IMG/VR virus record: IMGVR_UViG_3300008107_007316
Location: 1 to 62,872 of that record
Source of the DNA: a virus
Reading direction: 5' to 3' (one strand)
DNA length: 62,872 nt
The notes below the pieces were generated by a model. It worked only from the letters and a program-made list of their open reading frames with translations. It searched no databases and had not been told where the DNA came from. Positions 1-9,400 of this stretch are shown here, piece after piece; within the stretch, counting starts at the first letter, position 1; every line of letters starts with the position of its first letter. A program made the position numbers and the translations under genes.

Positions 1-2427
1 CCCCACTTATCAACAGGGGGGATGCCTCAGTTTGTATTAAAAAGAATTCAATTATTACAAAACTTTAAAGATAAAGTTGAAATATTCTTGGTTGAATATT
101 CTCAATTTAGTAACACATACGTAGTACAACGAAATCAAATAATTGATCTTTTAGGTGAAGATCATTTTTTTACTCTTGGTGGTACCGATGAGGTTAATAG
201 AAAATATGAATTAATTAATATTATTAAAAACAATAATATTGATATTATTCATTCGGAAGAAATGTTGGATGGATTTGAGTCGTTTAATAAAATTCCAATT
301 GATTTATTAAATCAAATTTATTCAAATGATAGAACTTGGAGAATTATTGAAACGTGTCATAACATTTGGTTTAATCCCCCATCAGATAAAAAATTACATC
401 CAGACGCATATTGTCTTGTTACACCATATCATATGGAAGTTTCTTTTAAGAATGTTGATCCAATTAAATATCTATGGTTATACCCTTATGAAAATAAAGT
501 AAAACCTATTTTAGAAGAAAATGAAATTTACGGAGATTTTAAACAACTTCCTCTTATACATAAAATAAAATTAAGAGATGAACTTGGTTTAGATATGTTT
601 AAAACACACGTATTAAATGTGGGGTTGTGGACAAGTGGTAAAAATCAAAACGAAGGGGTTGAGGTTGCGAGAACTTTGGTAGAATCAAATCCTAATATTG
701 AATTCCACTTTATTGGAAATCAGGCCCCAAACTTTGAAAATTATTGGGGTCCAATCATAGAAAATCTTCCATCAAATGTTAAAGTATGGGGAGAAAGAAA
801 TGATGTTGATAAATTTATGCAAGCTTGTGATGTTTTAATGTTTAATTCAACTTGGGAATGTAATCCATTGGTTATCAGAGAAGCGATTAATTATGGTATG
901 AAAATATTAACAAGAAATTTACCACAATATATGGGAATGTTTGATTCGTTTATTACCCCAATTGATGGAGATAATAATAATATATCAAAACAATTAGTGG
1001 ATTTAATATCAGATAACAAAACATATGATATACCAAATGATGAGAATTTTGGGGAAAATTTATTTCAAATTTATAACTCAACTAAATCATTACCCATAAG
1101 ACAACAAGATCCAATTAAAAACGATTATATTTTTACACAACACTATGTGTGTCAACCATTTTTTGAAATAAAAGGACAAAGCGAAAATAAGTTTGATATA
1201 AAAATGTATGATGGTAATGATAAATTAGTTTATAGTACCACAGTACCGATTAATAGTTGGGTTAAATTAAATAGAGGGTATTACACAGATTGGAAAACAA
1301 AGGTTTGGGAAAATGGTGAATTAATTTATGATAATGTAATTAATTTAGAGGGTAAAAGAGTTTATATATCATTTGGATCTAAATCGTTGGGAGATACTAT
1401 GGCTTGGATGCCATATGTTGAAGAATTTAGAAAAAAACATAATTGTACGTTAATTGTGTCAACATTTATGAATTTCTTATTTAAAGATCAATACCCTGAT
1501 ATTGAATTTGTAGAGCCCGGAAATGTTGTGATGAATATTCATGCTCAATACAGATTGGGTTGGTTCTATAAAGAAGATGGTTCGGTGGATTATGATATGA
1601 CACCTAATGATTATAAAAAACAACCATTACAAAAAACGGCAACAGATATCTTGGGTCTTGAATATACGGAGATTAGACCAAAACTTAAATTACCAAATGT
1701 ATCAAAAAAGAAAAAAGTTGGAATTGGTTTCCACTCAACAGCACAATCAAAGTATTGGAATAACCCCGATGGTTGGCAAAAAGTTGTTGATTACCTTAAC
1801 AGTTTGGGTTATGAATGTATGATCTACTCCAAAGAAGGTGATGGGTATATGAATAACAATTATCCTAAAGGTGTAACAATATATGAAGGTGGTAATTTAC
1901 AAGAAGTAATTGATGATCTTGTAACTTGCAAATTTTTCATTGGTTTAGGATCAGGACTGTCTTGGTTGGCTTGGGCTTGTAAATTACCTGTTGTTTTAAT
2001 ATCAGGGTTTAGTGAGAAGTGGGCTGAAACAAAATTAGATACATACCGAGTTATAAACGAGAACGTATGTCACGGATGTTTTAATTCAGAAAGATTAGAT
2101 GCCGGAGATTGGAACTGGTGCCCACTACATAAAAATACCGACAGAATGTTTGAGTGTACCAAAAGAATAAGTTCAGATATGGTTGTTAAAGAAATAAATA
2201 AAATAATATATAAAGAAGAAACCATGGAAAAAATTGAAGATAAGATATTTGATTGGGGAGGAAGAAGTGAATGGTATGTTAAACAAGCTGAAGAAGAAAT
2301 ATTTGAAGGTAATACTTATGAAAGATTTTTTGAGGTTGAGGAAGGTGATGTTGTTGTTGATTTAGGGGCATCTTTGGGTCCATTCACATATAAAATATCA
2401 AAGAATTCTTGGAAGAAAATAATATAA
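1..2427 (+). CDS. Multidomain glycosyltransferase: GT-B domain, BAHT-like heptosyltransferase, start of FkbM methyltransferase (5' partial)
   Basis: The frame is open from base 1 and reads PHLSTGGMPQF across the ATG at 22, a typical N-terminal glycosyltransferase motif, so that ATG is internal and the true start lies outside the window. Numbering from that Met, residues about 1-350 are a GT-B glycosyltransferase (NVGLWTSGKNQNEG, then STWECNPLVIREAINYG). Residues about 380-730 resemble bacterial autotransporter O-heptosyltransferases (AAH/TibC): a strand-rich linker, SLGDTMAWMPYVEEF, then GDWNWCPLHKNTDRMFECT. Cys683, Cys686, Cys700 and Cys712 match the four-Cys iron finger known in TibC. From about residue 760 an FkbM methyltransferase begins (VVVDLGASLGPFTYKI) but the frame closes after a few residues. 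Known BAHT enzymes transfer ADP-heptose to Ser/Thr of repetitive adhesins. The gene is convergent with the repeat-rich virion genes. The donor sugar and target here are inferred. Confidence 0.85.
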   Translation, partial: PHLSTGGMPQFVLKRIQLLQNFKDKVEIFLVEYSQFSNTYVVQRNQIIDLLGEDHFFTLGGTDEVNRKYELINIIKNNNIDIIHSEEMLDGFESFNKIPIDLLNQIYSNDRTWRIIETCHNIWFNPPSDKKLHPDAYCLVTPYHMEVSFKNVDPIKYLWLYPYENKVKPILEENEIYGDFKQLPLIHKIKLRDELGLDMFKTHVLNVGLWTSGKNQNEGVEVARTLVESNPNIEFHFIGNQAPNFENYWGPIIENLPSNVKVWGERNDVDKFMQACDVLMFNSTWECNPLVIREAINYGMKILTRNLPQYMGMFDSFITPIDGDNNNISKQLVDLISDNKTYDIPNDENFGENLFQIYNSTKSLPIRQQDPIKNDYIFTQHYVCQPFFEIKGQSENKFDIKMYDGNDKLVYSTTVPINSWVKLNRGYYTDWKTKVWENGELIYDNVINLEGKRVYISFGSKSLGDTMAWMPYVEEFRKKHNCTLIVSTFMNFLFKDQYPDIEFVEPGNVVMNIHAQYRLGWFYKEDGSVDYDMTPNDYKKQPLQKTATDILGLEYTEIRPKLKLPNVSKKKKVGIGFHSTAQSKYWNNPDGWQKVVDYLNSLGYECMIYSKEGDGYMNNNYPKGVTIYEGGNLQEVIDDLVTCKFFIGLGSGLSWLAWACKLPVVLISGFSEKWAETKLDTYRVINENVCHGCFNSERLDAGDWNWCPLHKNTDRMFECTKRISSDMVVKEINKIIYKEETMEKIEDKIFDWGGRSEWYVKQAEEEIFEGNTYERFFEVEEGDVVVDLGASLGPFTYKISKNSWKKII

Positions 2428-2720
2428 GTAAAATTGATTTTTTAAAGTGTGATTGTGAAGGTGGTGAATACGACGTGTTTCAACCAACTAATATTAAATT
2501 CCTTAAAACAATTCCAAAGATTGTCACAGAATTTCACTTGAGAGATGATGAAAGTTTTAATAAATGTAAGTTTAAATGGTTTAGAGATAATATTCTACCT
2601 CAATTTGATAACATACAAGTTTACTCAGTAGATGGTGTTGATATAAAATGGGATTTATGGAATGATCACTTTATAGAATATTATAATGAAATAATAATTT
2701 ACATGGATAACAGAAAATAA
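2409..2720 (+). pseudogene. Out-of-frame C-terminal half of the FkbM-family methyltransferase domain
   Basis: This frame carries the second half of an FkbM methyltransferase: EENNISKIDFLKCDCEGGEYDVF is the family's KxDxEGxE region, followed by the usual C-terminal strands (PKIVTEFHLRDDESF). Its only available start is a TTG at 2409 inside the preceding frame, so it is best read as the tail of the upstream gene displaced by a frame change. Between motif I (DLGASLGPF, about 2356-2385) and this part only a few residues remain, whereas the family usually has some 60-80 residues there. An internal deletion that also shifted the frame is the simplest explanation. A ribosomal frameshift would restore the frame but not the missing core, and an assembly error is possible. 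Confidence 0.75.
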
Positions 2721-2752
2721 AAAAACCCTCACTTAACGGTGGGGGTTTTTTA
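2719..2752. terminator. Bidirectional intrinsic terminator between convergent genes
   Basis: CCCTCAC and GTGGGGG form a seven-pair stem (one T-G pair) around a short loop. The stem is flanked by an A-run on the left and a T-run on the right, so it can end transcription from both sides. It lies directly after the FkbM fragment and before the end of the minus-strand virion gene. Confidence 0.8.
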
Positions 2753-2769
2753 TGTCTTTTAATTTGTTA

Positions 2770-3441
2770 TTAACAATCTGCACTAAAAATAAGTGAGGAT
2801 CCATCCCAATAATAACATCCTGAAGCATCAACATAGTAACCTTGAGCAGAAGGTGTTGTACAATCTTTATCGTCAAATATTCCAAATGCACCCTCCAAAC
2901 GACAAGCGGCGCCAACACATATGTGAAGGTAAACTTGTCTTACATCATTACATTGACAAGCAGTTACACAGTCATCTTGACTATAACATAATTCCACAAG
3001 ACAACAATCAAGTGCACATGGAGAAGGTGTTGGTGTCATTGTTGGTGTTGGTGTTGGTGTTGGACTTACTCCCCCACCTGATGAAGGTGTTGGTGTTGGT
3101 GTTTTAGTTGGATCCGGAGTAATAGGTGGAGTATTAGGTGGTGTTGACGTAGGTGTTGGAGTTGTGGTTGGAGTATTAGTTGGTGTATTTGGAGGTGTTC
3201 TTGTTGGTGTTGCAGTATTAGTTGGTGTATTTGGAGGTGTTCTTGTTGGTGTTACTGTTCTTGTTGGTGTCATTGTTTGAGTTGGAACAGGGCTACCACC
3301 TGGAGTTCTTGTTGGAGTTACAGTTGGAGTTGGAGAACAAAAATCAATGTCATCCATTTTACTTGCATTTGCCTTAAGTATATCGTCTACTTTACTGATA
3401 TTTGCACATAAAACGTCATTAACTTTACTTACTGTTGGCAT
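2770..3441 (-). CDS. Virion surface protein with Thr-Pro mucin-like linker and Cys-rich C-terminus
   Basis: The 223-residue product has three parts. Residues 1-35 hold a near-repeat (SKVNDVLCANISKVDDILKA then NASKMDDID). Residues about 37-140 are a low-complexity TPTPT/TPTRTPPNTPTNT linker. The last 80 residues are a compact domain with about ten cysteines (CALDCCLVELC, CVTACQC) and aromatic residues at the end. No family is recognised by name. The linker type recurs in three other genes of this window (56330, 14820, 17175), and the gene is the last of the minus-strand fibre cluster, so a tail-fibre or decoration role is likely. Thr/Pro-rich linkers are classic O-glycosylation substrates, and a glycosyltransferase gene ends just 50 bases away. 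Confidence 0.7.
   Translation of the reverse strand: MPTVSKVNDVLCANISKVDDILKANASKMDDIDFCSPTPTVTPTRTPGGSPVPTQTMTPTRTVTPTRTPPNTPTNTATPTRTPPNTPTNTPTTTPTPTSTPPNTPPITPDPTKTPTPTPSSGGGVSPTPTPTPTMTPTPSPCALDCCLVELCYSQDDCVTACQCNDVRQVYLHICVGAACRLEGAFGIFDDKDCTTPSAQGYYVDASGCYYWDGSSLIFSADC
3173..3256 (-). repeat. Two tandem 42-base units in the Thr-Pro linker
   Basis: A 42-base unit beginning GTATTAGTTGGTG on the plus strand occurs twice in tandem and codes for a 14-residue TPTRTPPNTPTNTA unit. It suggests growth of the linker by unit duplication. Confidence 0.8.
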
Positions 3442-3451
3442 ATTAAATAAA

Positions 3452-6400
3452 TTATACTAACTCAATCCAATCTTGTGAAGGATTAAAATAAATTTCATCT
3501 GCGGCGATAGCGTATCCAACAACTCTAACTATATCTGCTGATCCGGTTGGTTGTGTTGAGGTTAATGCTCCTGGTGTTGTTGATAAATAAACAGGTGATC
3601 CAACAGTAAATGACCAACTCGTGTTTTTCATATAACCTCTAATCATAACACCAATTTCAAATCCATCACTACTAACAGCAATCCCTAAAAGGTTTCTTGA
3701 GTTTGCAGCAAAATCCGCATCTGTAAGAATCCATGTTGTTGATGAACTCAAATAATACACTGAACCTCTTGTTGACGTACCAGTTACTATTGAAATCGCC
3801 TCACCGTACCAATCACCATTATTAACCAATCTATTTATTGGGTTAGTATTTAAAATGTATGTACCAGAACCTGATGTAACTGAAAGTTGAGTACTAATCG
3901 TAACACTACCATTAACATTTAATAAAGACCCATTAAAAGTTAAGTTAGGTTCTGAGTTTGCAGAGTTTGCAGTCCCGTTAGCGGTTAATACATTATTATC
4001 GGTTGTTGGTGATATAGTAGAGAATCCTGTACCTGAAGTACCATTTGTACCAGAAGTACCGTTAGTTCCCGATGTTCCGTTGGCTCCCGATGTACCATTT
4101 GTTCCTGAAGTTCCGTTTGTACCATTTGTTCCTGAGGTTCCATTTGTACCATTAGTTCCTGAAGTTCCATTGGCTCCGCTGGTTCCATTAGTTCCCGAAG
4201 TACCATTTGTTCCATTAGTTCCTGAAGTTCCGTTGGCTCCCGATGTACCATTTGTTCCTGAGGTTCCATTAGTACCATTAGTTCCTGAAGTTCCGTTCGT
4301 ACCATTTGTACCTGATGTTCCATTGGTTCCGTTGGTTCCCGAAGTACCTGACGCACCGCTTACACCGCTAGTTCCATTAGTTCCTGAAGTACCATTTGTT
4401 CCATTAGTTCCGCTAGTACCATTTGTACCGTTGGTTCCGTTAGTACCTGATGTTCCATTAGTGCCGTTTGTTCCTGAAGTTCCATTTACACCTGAAGTAC
4501 CATTTGTACCACTAGTTCCATTAGTCCCATTTGTCCCCGAAGTTCCATTTACTCCACTAGTACCATTAGTTCCCGATGTTCCATTTGCTCCGCTGGTTCC
4601 GTTAGTTCCTGAGGTTCCATTCGTACCATTAGTTCCCGATGTTCCATTTGCTCCGCTAGTACCATTAGTTCCTGATGTTCCATTCGTACCATTCGTTCCT
4701 GATGTACCGTTTGCACCGCTAGTACCATTTGTTCCTGAAGTTCCATTCGTACCGTTTGTTCCTGAAGTTCCGTTTGCACCGCTAGTACCATTTGTTCCTG
4801 AAGTTCCATTCGTACCGTTTGTTCCTGAAGTTCCGTTTGCACCGCTAGTACCATTTGTACCTGAGGTTCCATTAGTACCGTTTGTTCCTGAAGTTCCGTT
4901 TGCACCGCTAGTACCATTTGTACCTGAGGTTCCATTAGTACCGTTAGTACCTGAAGTTCCGTTGGCTCCCGATGTACCATTTGTTCCTGAAGTTCCATTC
5001 GTACCGTTTGTTCCTGAAGTTCCGTTGGCTCCCGATGTACCATTTGTTCCTGAAGTTCCATTAGTTCCGCTAGTCCCATTCGTACCATTAGTACCTGATG
5101 TTCCGTTGGTTCCATTAGTCCCTGATGTTCCGTTGGCTCCGCTCGTACCATTAGTTCCACTTGAACCATTTGTTCCGTTAGTACCTGATGTCCCATTAGT
5201 TCCAGATGTACCATTAGTTCCGTTTGTGCCTGATGTTCCATTTGTACCATTAGTACCTGAGGTTCCATTTACACCACTTGTTCCATTTGTACCTGAAGTT
5301 CCATTTGTTCCGTTTGTACCAGAAGTCCCATTAGTACCATTTGTCCCACTAGTTCCATTAGTACCGCTAGTGCCGTTAGTTCCATTTGTTCCGTTAGTTC
5401 CGTTGGTACCTGAAGTTCCATTTGTCCCGTTAGTTCCGTTAGTACCATTTGTACCTGAAGTTCCGTTGGTTCCACTAGTTCCATTTGTACCGTTTGTGCC
5501 ACTTGAACCATTCGTACCATTAGTTCCGCTTGTGCCATTTGTACCATTTGTTCCTGAAGTTCCATTCGTCCCTGAAGTACCATTAGTACCATTCGTTCCA
5601 CTTGTACCATTAGTACCTGAAGTTCCATTCGTTCCGCTAGTTCCATTCGTACCATTTGTACCTGATGTACCATTAGTTCCTGAAGTTCCGTTAGTACCAC
5701 TGGTGCCATTTGTTCCATTTGTACCTGAAGTTCCGTTGGTTCCACTAGTTCCATTTGTACCATTAGTTCCTGATGTTCCGTTTGTACCTGAAGTCCCGTT
5801 TGTTCCGTTAGTACCACTTGAACCATTTGTTCCATTAGTCCCTGATGTTCCGTTGGTACCATTTGTTCCTGAAGTTCCATTAGTACCATTTGTTCCGTTT
5901 GTACCATTAGTTCCTGAAGTTCCATTAGTTCCTGATGTTCCGTTAGTACCTGACGTTCCATTTGTTCCGTTAGTACCACTCGAACCATTCGTCCCATTAG
6001 TTCCCGATGTACCATTCGTTCCGCTAGTTCCATTAGTACCATTGGTTCCTGATGTACCGTTAGTCCCACTTGTTCCATTAGTACCGTTTGTACCTGATGT
6101 GCCGTTTGTTCCATTTGTCCCCGATGTTCCATTTGTACCGCTAGTACCATTCGTACCTGACGTTCCATTTGTACCATTTGTTCCGCTTGTACCATTAGTA
6201 CCTGATGTACCGTTTGTTCCACTAGTTCCGTTTGTACCATTTGTTCCACTTGTACCATTAGTTCCTGACGTTCCATTCGTCCCACTAGTTCCATTTGTAC
6301 CGTTAGTTCCTGAAGTACCGTTAGTTCCTGAAGTACCATTTGTTCCTGATGTTCCGTTAGTCCCATTTGTTCCCGAAGTTCCATTAGTACCTGATGTACC

Positions 6401-9400
6401 ATTTGTACCGCTAGTTCCATTAGTACCATTAGTCCCTGAAGTTCCATTTGTTCCCGATGATCCATTAGTACCATTTGTACCTGATGTTCCGTTTGTTCCC
6501 GATGTCCCATTAGTTCCGTTAGTCCCATTTGTTCCGCTAGTACCATTTGTTCCATTCGTTCCACTTGTACCATTAGTTCCTGAAGTCCCATTTGTACCAT
6601 TAGTTCCGTTGGTTCCTGACGTTCCATTTGTTCCATTCGTACCGCTAGTCCCGTTGGTTCCTGATGTTCCATTAGTGCCAGATGTTCCGTTAGTACCATT
6701 TGTACCACTAGTACCATTTGTTCCATTAGTTCCCGATGTACCATTTGTACCTGAGGTTCCGTTAGTTCCATTCGTACCGCTAGTTCCATTAGTACCATTA
6801 GTACCCGAAGTTCCATTTGTTCCGCTAGTCCCATTAGTACCGTTTGTTCCCGATGTTCCATTAGTGCCAGAAGTTCCATTCGTACCTGATGTACCGTTTG
6901 TACCTGAAGTACCATTTGTTCCGTTTGTACCACTAGTTCCATTAGTTCCGTTAGTTCCATTTGTACCCGACGTACCATTTGTTCCTGAAGTACCGTTGGT
7001 ACCACTTGAACCATTTGTTCCATTAGTCCCTGATGTACCGTTTGTTCCATTTGTACCGTTAGTTCCCGAAGTTCCATTAGTCCCTGATGTACCATTCGTT
7101 CCATTGGTTCCACTTGTACCATTTGTTCCTGACGTTCCATTAGTTCCTGAAGTTCCGTTTGTACCTGAGGTTCCATTTGTTCCGTTCGTTCCTGAAGTAC
7201 CATTTGTCCCTGAAGTACCATTTGTTCCATTTGTACCTGAGGTTCCGTTCGTACCTGAAGTACCGTTTGTTCCATTGGTCCCGCTCGTACCATTGGTTCC
7301 TGAAGTTCCATTCGTACCGTTAGTTCCATTAGTCCCTGATGTACCGTTTGTTCCATTTGTACCGTTAGTTCCTGATGTACCATTTGTACCGCTAGTTCCA
7401 TTTGTACCCGATGTTCCATTAGTTCCATTTGTCCCGTTAGTTCCCGATGTTCCATTTGTACCTGATGTTCCATTAGTTCCATTAGTACCATTCGTTCCAC
7501 TTGAACCATTTGTTCCATTAGTTCCCGACGTACCGTTAGTTCCTGAAGTTCCATTGGTTCCATTGGTTCCGTTCGTTCCTGAAGTACCATTTGTACCGTT
7601 AGTTCCATTTGTTCCATTAGTCCCTGATGTTCCATTTGTCCCGTTAGTTCCGTTAGTACCATTTGTACCTGAGGTTCCATTTGTTCCGTTCGTTCCTGAA
7701 GTACCATTGGTTCCATTGGTTCCGTTCGTTCCTGAAGTACCATTTGTACCATTAGTACCGTTAGTTCCATTTGTTCCTGAAGTACCATTTGTTCCGTTCG
7801 TACCATTGGTTCCTGATGTCCCGTTTGTACCTGAGGTTCCGTTTGTTCCATTTGTACCAGAAGTTCCATTTGTACCATTGGTTCCTGATGATCCATTAGT
7901 TCCATTAGTACCTGAAGTTCCATTCGTTCCGCTAGTTCCATTAGTACCTGAAGTCCCATTAGTTCCATTAGTTCCTGATGTCCCATTTGTTCCATTAGTT
8001 CCATTAGTACCCGAAGTCCCATTTGTTCCTGAAGTTCCATTTGTCCCATTGGTTCCTGATGTCCCATTAGTTCCATTAGTACCCGAAGTCCCATTTGTTC
8101 CTGAAGATCCATTCGTACCGTTGGTACCACTTGAACCGTTTGTTCCGTCAGTTCCTGAAGTACCATTGGTACCTGAAGTCCCGTTTGTACCATTTGTACC
8201 TGAAGTTCCATTAGTTCCATTAGTTCCTGATGTTCCGTTGGTTCCATTAGTTCCTGATGTTCCGTTGGTTCCGTTTGTCCCATTTGTACCATTGGTTCCT
8301 GAAGTTCCATTAGTACCTGACGTTCCATTGGTACCGTTTGTTCCGTTAGTACCACTAGTTCCGTTTGTACCCGACGTTCCATTCGTTCCATTTGTACCGT
8401 TAGTACCATTTGTTCCACTTGTACCATTGGTTCCTGAAGTTCCATTTGTACCATTGGTTCCTGAAGTGCCATTTGTTCCACTAGTTCCATCCGTTCCGTT
8501 AGTTCCATTTGTACCTGAAGTACCATTGGTTCCATTGGTTCCTGAAGTACCATTCGTTCCGTTAGTTCCATTCGTTCCGTTAGTTCCGCTAGTACCGTTG
8601 GTACCACTTGAACCATTTGTTCCCGACGTACCGTTAGTTCCTGAAGTTCCATTAGTCCCGCTCGTACCGTTAGTTCCATTTGTACCTGAAGTACCATTGG
8701 TTCCATTCGTTCCTGAAGTACCATTCGTTCCTGAAGTTCCATTAGTCCCGCTCGTACCGTTGGTTCCATTTGTACCGCTAGTACCATTTGTTCCTGATGT
8801 CCCATTAGTGCCATTAGTTCCACTTGAACCATTTGTTCCGTTAGTTCCTGATGTTCCGTTTGTTCCTGATGTGCCATTAGTACCGTTTGTACCTGATGTT
8901 CCGTTTGTACCATTAGTTCCTGAAGTTCCATTCGTACCGTTAGTTCCATTTGTTCCGCTAGTACCATTGGTTCCGTTAGTTCCCGATGTACCATTAGTTC
9001 CATTTGTACCGTTTGTACCCGAAGTTCCATTAGTGCCTGACGTTCCATTGGTTCCGTTTGTTCCATTAGTACCTGAAGTTCCATTAGTACCATTTGTACC
9101 TGACGTTCCGTCGGCACCACTTGTTTGATAGAACGTATTTCCATTTGAATCAACAACAACAAATCTTGTTAAACTTGATCCACTTGTTATTCCTGTAATA
9201 GTTAAATTTGTTGTTGTGGTTCTACCTGAACCATCAAAAGATATTTTGTTAACACCAGCACCATTTTGAATTTGGAATACCGCATCAGCATCAGAAGCAC
9301 TTCCTCGTCTAAATGTTACCCCATCCAAAATTGAATTTGTAATAATCTCAGGGTCCGCTGAGTTATTATATGCTTGTTGTAAGTTTGTTGTTGGTGAACC

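Noticed and set aside
4028-9118. CRISPR array
   Set aside because: The repeats are nine bases with no spacers, are in-frame and code for Gly-X-Y; there is no cas gene.
4080-9128. Very long open frame on the plus strand reading VPLVPEVPFVP repeats
   Set aside because: It is the antisense shadow of the collagen-like triplets: the Gly, Thr, Asn and Ser codons used never create a stop in that frame. It has no promoter or leader and starts inside the repeat tract.
5269-9162. Long minus-strand frame rich in Met, Gln, Leu and Glu within the collagen tract
   Set aside because: It is an out-of-frame reading of the nine-base repeats on the coding strand and has no folded ends; the in-frame collagen reading with proper head and tip domains explains the region.
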